DNA of 64,000 nucleotides from JBEIGE01 sp040382055 (GTDB lineage Bacteria; Pseudomonadota; Gammaproteobacteria; Burkholderiales; Burkholderiaceae_C): assembly GCA_040382055.1 (NCBI GenBank), contig JBEIGE010000007.1:1-64000 (forward strand). The letters run 5' to 3'. The notes beneath the pieces are model-generated. The model had not been told where the DNA came from and searched no databases. It saw only the letters and a list, made by a program, of their open reading frames with translations. Positions 24,863 to 33,000 of the stretch are shown one piece after another (the first letter of the stretch is position 1; each line of letters begins with the position of its first letter). Both the position numbers and the translations under genes were made by a program.

Positions 24863-25960
24863 ATGAAAACCCTTGAAAAAAAGATCGCTCTGATCAATTC
24901 CGGGGCTCTGGATGTAGAGCACTCCAGACGACGAATCCTGCTGGGCTTGACGGCATTGCTGACGCTGCCATCTATCGCCCGTGGTCAAGGTGTCAATTCG
25001 GCAGAAGTGATGGGTTCTACCCAGGCCAAGCCCCCTGCGCTGGCAATAGATCCCTCCAGTTACCGAAGCTATGACAAGGATTGGCAGGATGAAAGCCGCA
25101 AGCGTGCGGTTCCTGTTCGAATCTATCTGCCTGCAGCAAGCCTGACTCCCTTTGAGGGAAGGCCATTGCTCATCTTCTCTCACGGTATCGGAGGGTCACG
25201 CAACGGCTACAGCTACCTTGGGACTTACTTGGCTTCACAAGGTATGGTGGCCCTTCATGTCCAGCATGTCGGAAGCGACCGTAAACTTTGGTTCGGCAAT
25301 CCATTCAGTCTGGTAGATCGCCTGCAAGGTGCAGCCCAAGATAACGAGGCCGTCCAGAGAGTCAGGGATGTGCGCTTTGCGCTTGACCAGTTCTTGTCGG
25401 GAGATTTGAGCCAAATGGTGGACAGGCAGCGAATTGTTGCTGCAGGGCACTCATATGGAGCGAACACCACCATGCTGCTGGCTGGCGCCCGTGTAGCCCG
25501 GGACGGCGCGGTTTTGAATCTGCGCGATCCTCGTGTTCGCGCGGCAGTGATCATATCGGCACCGCCTTTTTATGGCGAGCCTGATCCGGGCAACATTCTT
25601 GGTGAAGTTACCGTCCCCAGCCTTCATATCACGGCCACTGAGGATGTGATTCCCATACCGGGGTATGTCTCACCAGCGATTGACCGCATCAAGGTGTTCG
25701 ATGCCATGGGCGGACCCAGTAAGGCACTGGCTGTGTTTAGTGGCGGGTCTCACAGCGTTTTTACCGATAGGGCCGGTACGGGCGGTCCATCTCTCAATCC
25801 GAAGATCAAACAAGCCACCCGTGAACTCATGGCTGATTTCATCACCAAGGTTTTTGATGGTGACGCCAGCGGTTTTGAGGCCTGGCCTTTGCGCTACAGG
25901 GATCTTTTGGCTCGGTGGAGTCTCACTAGGAGTAATGCTGCAGAGCCTAATCAGAATTAA
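24863..25960 (+). CDS. Exported alpha/beta hydrolase, PAF-acetylhydrolase/dienelactone-hydrolase-like
   Basis: The product has 365 residues. A TAT-like signal (HSRRRILLGLTALLTLPSIARG) lies at about 20-41. The oxyanion region is FSHGIGGSRNGYSYLGTYLA, the nucleophile elbow is AAGHSYGANT, the acid Asp is in TATEDVIPIPG, and His is in SGGSHSVF. It may hydrolyse esters or lipids in the periplasm. It is followed 31 bases later by a Crp-like regulator, which may control it. Confidence 0.8.
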   Translation: MKTLEKKIALINSGALDVEHSRRRILLGLTALLTLPSIARGQGVNSAEVMGSTQAKPPALAIDPSSYRSYDKDWQDESRKRAVPVRIYLPAASLTPFEGRPLLIFSHGIGGSRNGYSYLGTYLASQGMVALHVQHVGSDRKLWFGNPFSLVDRLQGAAQDNEAVQRVRDVRFALDQFLSGDLSQMVDRQRIVAAGHSYGANTTMLLAGARVARDGAVLNLRDPRVRAAVIISAPPFYGEPDPGNILGEVTVPSLHITATEDVIPIPGYVSPAIDRIKVFDAMGGPSKALAVFSGGSHSVFTDRAGTGGPSLNPKIKQATRELMADFITKVFDGDASGFEAWPLRYRDLLARWSLTRSNAAEPNQN

Positions 25961-25969
25961 ATCTGGGAT

Positions 25970-25987
25970 ACTACTTTTGAAAGTAGT
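25970..25987. promoter_or_regulatory. Perfect palindrome just before the Crp-like gene
   Basis: ACTACTTT-TG-AAAGTAGT has eight-base arms and ends four bases before ATG 25992. It overlaps the ribosome-binding region and could be an operator for autoregulation or an RNA hairpin controlling translation. Confidence 0.5.
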
Positions 25988-25991
25988 CCCC

Positions 25992-26579
25992 ATGAACAGC
26001 GAATTTGATTTTTTCCGACGCATCCTGATGCAGATCAGTCCCCTGTCTGACGAATCTATTCTTCCGGTCTTTGCACATATCCAGCATTCTGAATTCAAAG
26101 CGGGGGAATTCCCGCTTCGTGCTGGCGAACGGGCCACGCACGTATTGATTGTGGTCAAAGGGCTGTTACACGAATACTTGCTGGACCGTGATGGCAAACA
26201 GGCAACGCGTAGTTTTTCTCTAGAGGGTGCCTTGTCGGGGTCACTCGGCGATTTGATATCGGGCGCGCCTGCCCTGTCCTATATTGAGGCCCTGGAGCCA
26301 ACCAGTGTGTTGACCATTCCTTGGGTGGAAATTGATAAAGCAGCGCAGTTAGATATCAATTTGCAGCTACTCCTGCGCCGTATTGCTGAACGTTTGTACG
26401 ACAAAAAAAGAAAACGGGAATATGCCTTGCTGGTCCTCAATGCCGCTGAAAGGTTGGACCAATTCAAACAGGAGTTCCCTGGTCTCTTCAGCAGAGTACC
26501 AAAACATGCAATAGCGTCTTATCTGGGAATAACCCCTGTGCACTTGAGTCGCCTGCTGTCTGAGCAGCGCAAACCTTAA
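25992..26579 (+). CDS. Crp/Fnr-family transcription regulator
   Basis: The product has 195 residues from ATG 25992; the longer frame upstream overlaps the hydrolase and is rejected. The N-terminal cyclic-nucleotide-binding-like beta roll runs from FRRILMQISPLSDES to about 115, including FPLRAGERATHVLIVVKGLLHEY. The C-terminal winged helix has PKHAIASYLGITPVHLSRLLSEQRK as recognition helix. FNR-type Cys ligands are absent, so it is not an oxygen-sensing FNR. Its end carries the right copy of the 17-base direct repeat. Confidence 0.85.
   Translation: MNSEFDFFRRILMQISPLSDESILPVFAHIQHSEFKAGEFPLRAGERATHVLIVVKGLLHEYLLDRDGKQATRSFSLEGALSGSLGDLISGAPALSYIEALEPTSVLTIPWVEIDKAAQLDINLQLLLRRIAERLYDKKRKREYALLVLNAAERLDQFKQEFPGLFSRVPKHAIASYLGITPVHLSRLLSEQRKP
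26563..26579 (+). repeat. 17-bp direct repeat, right copy (3' end of the Crp-like gene)
   Basis: The sequence is identical to 18941-18957 and again encodes QRKP plus stop. After it come about 110 bases with a remnant-like frame (LATNFAAEWKGNESEDAHAK...) that I cannot assign, then mazF. Confidence 0.5.
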
Positions 26580-26691
26580 CTACTCAGGTGTGCTGGCGAC
26601 CAACTTTGCCGCCGAATGGAAAGGCAACGAGAGCGAAGATGCCCATGCCAAGTCCGGCAGGGCCTACAAGCAGGCCCATGAAATTACAAAA

Positions 26692-27030
26692 TCACGATTG
26701 CGGCGCAAACATCGCCTGCAAAGTAATCAAGGTTTTTTCCAAAGTGGCAGCATGGACTGCCCCCATTTTTTTAACCAAGCGCGTTTTGTCGATGGTTCGA
26801 ATCTGATCCAGCAAGATCAGGCCGGATTGACCCAAAAAAGTAACCGGGATTCGAAAACCCGCTGCGCGAGCGCCGGTGGTCATGGGCACCACTATCGCGG
26901 TTCGCAAATGGTCATTCATTTCGGGGGGAGAGACGATGATGCAGGGACGGGTTTTCTGGATTTCGCTGCCAAGGGTCGGGTCTAAATTGACCAGCCAGAC
27001 GTCGCCCGTTACAACACTCTTGAGGCTCAC
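26692..27030 (-). CDS. mazF: MazF/PemK-family endoribonuclease toxin
   Basis: The product has 112 residues from GTG 27030, which overlaps the antitoxin stop (GTGA). Family landmarks are GDVWLVNLDPTLGSEIQKTRPCIIVSP, where the Arg of KTRP is catalytic, then IVVPMTT and LLDQIRTIDKTRL. MazF toxins cleave mRNA at short motifs. It lies downstream of ureC on the same strand. Confidence 0.93.
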   Translation of the reverse strand: MSLKSVVTGDVWLVNLDPTLGSEIQKTRPCIIVSPPEMNDHLRTAIVVPMTTGARAAGFRIPVTFLGQSGLILLDQIRTIDKTRLVKKMGAVHAATLEKTLITLQAMFAPQS

Positions 27031-27275
27031 CAAGCCAACTCCGCGTCGCCTTCGTTGCCAAACTCTGGCCAGATCAAGGCATCGCTGCCGTCTTTGGCGA
27101 GTTTTTGGCTGTCTTTTGCCCAGGTGGCGCGCGGGTTGTTCTTGATTGGGCGAATTTCGATAACCCCGTTGATTACTTGTAAATCAGCAGATCCCGACAT
27201 CTCCAATTGATCCAGGATGGGTTTGGGAATCAGGATGCCTTGTGAGTTGCCCATTTTTCGAATCGCAACTTGCAT
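27027..27275 (-). CDS. mazE: MazE-type antitoxin
   Basis: The product has 82 residues from ATG 27275. The AbrB-like core is MQVAIRKMGNSQGILIPKPILDQL, with an acidic toxin-binding tail (ALIWPEFGNEGDAELAW). It starts 44 bases after the ureC stop with no visible terminator in between, so read-through from the urease operon is likely. A purine-rich TTTAGGATTCAAC precedes the start. Confidence 0.92.
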   Translation of the reverse strand: MQVAIRKMGNSQGILIPKPILDQLEMSGSADLQVINGVIEIRPIKNNPRATWAKDSQKLAKDGSDALIWPEFGNEGDAELAW

Positions 27276-27319
27276 GTTGAATCCTAAAAAAAATAAGCAC
27301 AATGTTAGCACGGCGAGCG

Positions 27320-29155
27320 CTAGAACAAAAAGTACCTTTGTGCCATCGGCAAGCTCACCGCCGGCTCGCAGGTGAGCAGTTGGCCATCGGCGCGCACGCT
27401 GTAGGTCTGGGCATCAATCTCCATCACCGGCAGGTAGCTGTTGTTCACCATATGCTGTTTGCGCACACCGCGGATATTTTTGGCAACACTGAGGGTTTTG
27501 GTCAGGCCAAAACGCTGCCCGATTCCGGCGTTAAAGCCGGCTTGCGAAACAAAGGTTAAAGAGCCGCGAGCCAAGGCCCCGCCAAAGGCGCCAAACATGG
27601 GGCGGTAGTGCACTGGCTGCGGCGTCGGGATAGAGGCATTGGGGTCGCCCATGGCCGCCATGGCGATAAAACCGCCCTTCAAAATCAGCGCCGGTTTGAC
27701 GCCAAAAAAGGCAGGCTTCCAGACCACCAGGTCGGCCCACTTGCCCACCTCGATACTGCCTACTTCATGGCTGATGCCATGGGACAGCGCCGGGTTAATG
27801 GTGTACTTGGCCACATAACGCTTGGCGCGGAAGTTGTCGTTGCGCTGCAGGGCTTCGACATGCTCAGCCTGAGCGGACCCCGTGAGTCCTGAGCTGCCTG
27901 TTCTGAGCCCCGTGAGTCCTGAGCCGCCTGTCCTGAGTCCCGTCGGAGGGCTCAACCAGCCCCGCTGTGCTTTCATTTTGTGGGCCGTCTGCCAGGTGCG
28001 GATGATGACTTCACCCACGCGGCCCATGGCCTGGCTGTCGCTGCTCATCATGGAAATCGCGCCCATGTCGTGCAGCACGTCCTCGGCGGCAATGGTTTCC
28101 TTGCGGATGCGGCTCTCAGCAAAGGCCAGGTCTTCGGCGATAGACGCGTCCAGGTGGTGGCAAACCATCAGCATGTCCACATGCTCGTCCAGGGTGTTGA
28201 CGGTGTAGGGCATGGTGGGGTTGGTGGAGCTGGGCAAAAAATTGGCCTCGCCCACCACCTTCAGGATGTCCGGTGCGTGGCCGCCGCCCGCGCCTTCGGT
28301 ATGAAAGGCACACAGGCCCCGTCCTTTGGTTGCAGCAATCGTGTCTTCCACAAAACCACTCTCATTGAGCGTGTCAGAGTGCAGGGCCACCTGAATGTCA
28401 GTCTCGTCAGCCACATCCAGGCAATTGCTGATGGCCGAAGGGGTAGAGCCCCAGTCTTCGTGGAGTTTGAGGCCAATCACGCCGGCGTTTATTTGTTCGT
28501 GCAGTGCACCTAGCAGTGAGGCATTGCCCTTGCCAAAAAAGCCCAGGTTCATGGGAAAGGCGTCAGCGGCTTGTAGCATGCGTTCGATATTCCAGGGCCC
28601 CGGGGTGCAGGTGGTGGCAAAGGTGCCGGTGGCCGGCCCGGTACCGCCGCCCATCATGGTGGTGACACCACTGGCCAGGGCTTCTTCAATTTGTTGAGGG
28701 CAAATGAAATGGATGTGGCAGTCTATGCCGCCCGCCGTGACGATATTGCCCTCGCAGCTGATGATTTCGGTGCCCGGCCCGATGATGATGTCCACGCCGC
28801 TCTGGGTGTCAGGGTTGCCGGCCTTGCCGATGGCCACGATGCGTCCGCCCTTGAGGCCGATGTCGGCTTTCACAATGCCCCAGTGGTCCAGAATGAGCGC
28901 GTTGGTCATCACGCAATCTACCGCACCGCCCGCCTGTGGGCCGCTGCCTGTGCCGTCGCGGGTGCGCTGGCTTTGCGCCATGCCGTCACGGATGGTTTTG
29001 CCGCCGCCAAACTTGACTTCTTCGCCATAGCCGCCTGCGCCCAGTGTGAAGTCCTGCTCGACTTCGATGATCAGCCCGGTATCGGCCAGCCTGACCCGGT
29101 CACCCACGGTGGGGCCGAACATTTCAGCGTATGCACGTCGTCCTATCGTGGCCAT
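27320..29155 (-). CDS. ureC: Urease catalytic subunit alpha, with an unusual in-frame insertion
   Basis: The product has 611 residues, against about 570 for the family. Nickel-site elements are present: GGIDCHIHFICPQQ, the carbamylated Lys of GVIGLKLHEDWG, ALHSDTLNESG, the flap MVCHHLDASI, and MMSSDSQAMGRVGE. It hydrolyses urea to ammonia and carbamate with UreA and UreB. Residues about 399-436, between KMKAQRG and RNDNFRAKRY, are an extra Gly/Thr/Ser-rich stretch made of two 10-residue repeats (TGLRTGGSGL, TGLRTGSSGL) plus SAQAEHVEALQ. A second small insertion follows GMAQSQ. The start overlaps the ureB stop (TGATG). Confidence 0.97.
   Translation of the reverse strand: MATIGRRAYAEMFGPTVGDRVRLADTGLIIEVEQDFTLGAGGYGEEVKFGGGKTIRDGMAQSQRTRDGTGSGPQAGGAVDCVMTNALILDHWGIVKADIGLKGGRIVAIGKAGNPDTQSGVDIIIGPGTEIISCEGNIVTAGGIDCHIHFICPQQIEEALASGVTTMMGGGTGPATGTFATTCTPGPWNIERMLQAADAFPMNLGFFGKGNASLLGALHEQINAGVIGLKLHEDWGSTPSAISNCLDVADETDIQVALHSDTLNESGFVEDTIAATKGRGLCAFHTEGAGGGHAPDILKVVGEANFLPSSTNPTMPYTVNTLDEHVDMLMVCHHLDASIAEDLAFAESRIRKETIAAEDVLHDMGAISMMSSDSQAMGRVGEVIIRTWQTAHKMKAQRGWLSPPTGLRTGGSGLTGLRTGSSGLTGSAQAEHVEALQRNDNFRAKRYVAKYTINPALSHGISHEVGSIEVGKWADLVVWKPAFFGVKPALILKGGFIAMAAMGDPNASIPTPQPVHYRPMFGAFGGALARGSLTFVSQAGFNAGIGQRFGLTKTLSVAKNIRGVRKQHMVNNSYLPVMEIDAQTYSVRADGQLLTCEPAVSLPMAQRYFLF
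27881..27940. repeat. Two 30-bp tandem repeats inside ureC
   Basis: Units 27881-27910 and 27911-27940 differ at only three positions by eye (CGTGAGTCCTGAGC... in both). They are flanked by inverted CTTCGACATGCTCAG / CTCCGACGGGACTCAG-like ends at about 27852 and 27950. This is the look of the TTCGACAGGCTCAG-type dispersed palindromic repeats common in bacterial intergenic DNA. Thirty bases is a multiple of three, which keeps ureC in frame. Confidence 0.8.
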
Positions 29156-29484
29156 CAGTGGGCTCCCTGGGTTGAGGTTGTCAAAGCGCCGTTGACCAGT
29201 CCGCGAAAGCCATAGACCTGGCGGTCACCCGCGTAGTCCACCAGTTCCACGGTGCGCTGCTGGCCGGGCTCGAAGCGTACCGCCGCGCCTGAGGCAATGT
29301 TCAGCCGCATGCCCTGGGCCAGGGCGCGGTCAAAACCCAGCGCGCCATTGGTTTCGGCAAAGTGGTAGTGCGAGCCCACCTGGATGGGACGCTCGCTGGT
29401 GTTGTGCACCACCAGGGTGAGGGTGCGCCGGCCCGGGTTGAGCGGGTGGTCAGGACCATCGGTCAAAAGTTCGCCGGGAATCAT
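29155..29484 (-). CDS. ureB: Urease subunit beta
   Basis: The product has 109 residues from ATG 29484 (MIPGELLTDG), the normal start and length for the family. Motifs include RPIQVGSHYHFAETN and DRALAQGMRLNIASGAAVRFEPGQ. It forms the structural core of urease with UreA and UreC. The stop overlaps the ureC start (TGATG). The longer frame upstream overlaps the small membrane protein gene and is not used. Confidence 0.97.
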   Translation of the reverse strand: MIPGELLTDGPDHPLNPGRRTLTLVVHNTSERPIQVGSHYHFAETNGALGFDRALAQGMRLNIASGAAVRFEPGQQRTVELVDYAGDRQVYGFRGLVNGALTTSTQGAH

Positions 29485-29491
29485 GGCGGGC

Positions 29492-29680
29492 TTACCGGTC
29501 ACGGCGGGACAACCAGATGGCCAGCGCCACCAAAGCAGCCATGGCCACAAAGCCCCATACGTCGCTTGCATGCCAGTGGCTGCCGCCGCCCAGGCCGTGG
29601 CCTTCATGGGCAAAAAGCTCTTGCGCCTTTGCTGCAATTGAAAAAGCTGCTATTGATTTAAGAGTATTTGAAAGTGTCAT
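29492..29680 (-). CDS. Small His-rich membrane protein between ureA and ureB
   Basis: The product has 62 residues from ATG 29680. An N-terminal helix (MTLSNTLKSIAAFSIAAKAQELFA) is followed by a metal-binding-like HEGHGLGGGSHWHASD, one transmembrane helix (VWGFVAMAALVALAIWL), and SRRDR facing the cytoplasm. It ends seven bases before ureB, so it is cotranscribed. I recall similar small genes at this position in other Burkholderiales urease operons. The four His residues suggest nickel handling, but this is untested. Confidence 0.7.
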   Translation of the reverse strand: MTLSNTLKSIAAFSIAAKAQELFAHEGHGLGGGSHWHASDVWGFVAMAALVALAIWLSRRDR

Positions 29681-29725
29681 GGGGGTGTCCAATCGGTTTG
29701 GGCAGGGTTAAACGTCTGGGTAGGG

Positions 29726-30028
29726 TCAAACAATGGGTTGGTGCACCGTCACCAGCTTGGTGCCATCGGGGAAAGAGGCCTCCACCTGGATGTCGGGAAT
29801 CATCTCGGCTATGCCGTCCATGACATCGGCCCGGGTCAGCACGCTGCGGCCCTCGCTCATGAGCTGGGCCACGGTTTTGCCGTCGCGGGCACCTTCCATG
29901 ACCGCCGCGCTGATCAGGGCAACCGCCTCGGGGTAATTGAGCTTGAGGCCGCGTGCCTTTCTTCGCTCGGCCAACAGGCCGGCGGTGAAGATGAGTAATT
30001 TGTCTTTTTCTCTGGGTGTCAATTCCAT
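29726..30028 (-). CDS. ureA: Urease subunit gamma
   Basis: The product has 100 residues from ATG 30028, with GGAG nine bases upstream; this is the standard family length. It starts MELTPREKDKLLIFTAGLLAERR and ends FPDGTKLVTVHQPI, both strongly conserved. Only 54 bases separate it from the divergent transporter-kinase gene. Longer antisense reading frames extending upstream are artefacts of high GC. Confidence 0.98.
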   Translation of the reverse strand: MELTPREKDKLLIFTAGLLAERRKARGLKLNYPEAVALISAAVMEGARDGKTVAQLMSEGRSVLTRADVMDGIAEMIPDIQVEASFPDGTKLVTVHQPIV

Positions 30029-30082
30029 CAGGGTGCTCCGCAGCGATGCGCGTCTGTTACAAACGCAGGAAATGCAAATGCA
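30029..30082. promoter_or_regulatory. Divergent promoter region between ureA and the transporter-kinase gene
   Basis: This 54-base gap holds both ribosome binding sites and leaves very little room for two separate promoters, so the two transcripts may start inside each other's leaders or share control elements. No palindrome is obvious by eye. Confidence 0.4.
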
Positions 30083-33000
30083 ATGTTCAACGCAAGAATA
30101 ATGCCACAAGACCAGGCTGCAAAATCCCCCGCTGTCCAGCGCATCACCCTGGTGCGGCGCGACTACAACCGCTGGGTGGCCAGTCAGACGCTGGAAGACT
30201 ATGCCTTGCGCTTTACGCCGCAGGGGTTTCGCAAGTGGTCGGAATGGCGCGTGGCCAACACCGCGTTTGGAGCGGCCTCGTTTCTCATTCTGGAGGCAGT
30301 TGGTGCCACCTTGCTGGTGCAATACGGTTTTGACAACGCCCTGTGGGCCATTCTGGTGACCGGGCTGATCATTTTTCTGTGCGGACTTCCCATCAGCATT
30401 TACGCCGCCCGCTATGGGGTGGACATGGACCTGCTCACGCGCGGTGCCGGTTTTGGCTACATCGGCTCGACCATTACCTCGCTGATTTACGCCTCGTTCA
30501 CGTTTATCTTTTTTGCGCTGGAGGCCGCCGTGATGGCCTATGCGCTGGAGCTGGCGCTCAATATTCCGCCGCTCTGGGGCTACCTGATCTGCTCGCTGGT
30601 GGTCATTCCCCTGGTGACCTTTGGTGTGTCCACCATCAGCCGTCTGCAGGTCTGGACGCAGCCGCTGTGGCTGATCATGCTGGTCGTGCCATTTGCCGTG
30701 GTGCTGTGGGTCGATCCGGGGGCCTTTACCGGGGTGGTGTCCTATGTGGGTGAGAAGGCCACGCGCACCGGTTTTGACCTGGCCCTGTTTGGTGCCGCCT
30801 TGACCGTGGGCATAGCCCTGATGACGCAAATGGGCGAACAGGCGGATTACTTGCGCTTTATGCCGGCGCAGACGGCAGCCAACCGCAAGCGCTGGTGGCT
30901 GGCGGTCCTGATGGGCGGGCCGGGTTGGGTGGTGCTGGGCGTACTCAAAATGCTGGGCGGCATGTTGCTGGCCTATTTGGCGCTGAGCCATTCGGTGCCG
31001 ATTGAGCGTGCTGTAGACCCCAACCAGATGTATCTGGCCGCCTATGAGTATGTGTTTCCCAACTATGGCTGGGCGGTGGCGGCCACCGCGCTGTTTGTGG
31101 TGGTGTCGCAGATCAAGATCAACGTCACCAACGCCTATGCCGGTTCGCTGGCCTGGAGCAATTTTTTCTCGCGCCTGACGCACAGCCACCCCGGCCGTGT
31201 GGTTTGGGTGGTGTTCAACACCCTGATTGCCTTCATGCTGATGGAGATGAATGTGTTTCAGGCCCTGGGTGAGGTGCTGGGCCTGTACTCCAATCTGGCC
31301 ATTGCCTGGCTGATGGCCGTGGTGGCTGATCTGGTCATCAACAAGCCCCTGGGCCTGTCGCCCAAGGGTATTGAATTCAAGCGCGCCTATTTGTACGACA
31401 TCAACCCGGTGGGTGTGGGGGCCATGGCGCTGGCTTCGGTGCTGTCGGTCACGGCCCATCTGGGCGTGTTCGGGCCCATGGCGCAGGCGTTTTCGGCGGT
31501 GATTGCCATGGTCACCGCCTTTGTTTGCTCGCCCCTGATTGCCTGGTACACCGGCGGCAAGTATTACCTGGCACGCGGGTATGACCCGCAGACCAGCAAG
31601 CCTGATCGCGCCGGGTTCAAGGCGGCGTCGCAAGCGCGTGCATCGGTTTTGCGCTGTGTGATTTGCGAACGCGATTACGAAGGTCCCGACATGGCGCATT
31701 GCCCTGCTTATCAAGGCGCCATCTGTTCGCTGTGCTGCACCCTGGATGCGCGCTGCGCAGACCTGTGCAAGCCCCACGCCAGCTTGTCCACCCAGTGGAC
31801 GGCCACCTTGCGCTGGCTGCTGCCGCGGCGGACCTGGCCGTATCTGGAAACCGGACTGGGCTATTTTTTGCTGCTGATGTTGATCGTTGTGCCCCTGCTG
31901 GCGGTGGTGTTTGGCTTGCTGTACCAGCAAGAACTCAAAACCCTGTCGCTGCTCAGCACGGACAGCCAGCTGTTGCAAGCCCCGGAAGCAGCCTTGCGCG
32001 CCGGTTTTATCAAGGCCTATATGGCCCTGCTGGCGCTGGCCGGGATAGTGGCCTGGTGGGTGGTGCTGGCGCATAAAACCCGCCAGGTGGCACAGGAAGA
32101 ATCGAACAAACAAACCCAGCTGCTCATGCAGGAGATTGAATCGCACCGGCAGACCGACGAAGCCCTGCAAACGGCCCGGCGCGTGGCCGATGAAGCACGC
32201 CACGCAGCCGACCAGGCCAACCAGGCCAAGAGCCGGTACATCAGCGCCATCAGCCATGAACTGCGCACCCCACTCAACAGCATTCTGGGTTATGCACAAC
32301 TGATGGGCGAAGACAGTGCCATTCCGGCGCACCGCAAGCAGGCAGTCAATGTGATCAAACGCGGGGGCGAGCATTTGCTCTCGCTCATTGAGGGCACGCT
32401 GGATATTGCACACATTGAAAGCGGCAAACTGCGCCTGGACATCAAGCCCATGCAATTTGCCGACCGGGTGCAAGAGATTGCCAGCCTGTTCGAACTGGAA
32501 GCCCAGGCCAAGGGGCTGGACTTTGCGTTTGAGGCCGAAGGAGCCTTGCCCGCCGTGGTGCGCGCCGATGAAAAGCGGGTGCGTCAGGTGCTCATTAACT
32601 TGTTAGGCAATGCCATCAAATTCACCCGCCAGGGGCGAGTGACCTTTCGCATTCACTACGCCCGTGAGATGGCGCATATCGCCATCCAGGACACCGGCCC
32701 GGGCTTGTCCGAGCAGGAGCAGGCGCGTATTTTTGAGCCTTTTACGCGAGCCAAGACCCCGGGCAGCACTGCCCCTGGCTCCGGCTTGGGCCTGACGATC
32801 GCCAAGATGCTGGCTGACCTGATGGGTGGTGAGTTGTCATTAACCAGCACACCCGGCCAGGGCTCGGTGTTCAGCGTCAAGCTGTTCCTGCCTGAGGTCC
32901 AGGTTTTTAACAGCCTCAAATCTGCGCAAGACAGCTCAGCTGCACCCAAAACACGTCAGGGCTATACCGGCCCACGCGTGCGACTGCTGGCGGTTGACAA

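Noticed and set aside
26590..26985. A 131-codon plus-strand frame after the Crp-like gene
   Set aside because: Most of it is antisense to mazF. The first 33 codons (LATNFAAEWKGNESEDAHAK...) may be a remnant but match nothing I recognise.
29726..32473. A 915-codon minus-strand reading frame that ends in UreA
   Set aside because: Only the last 100 codons are UreA. The rest is antisense to the transporter-kinase gene, low-complexity in His/Gln, and has no start signal; it results from high GC at third positions.
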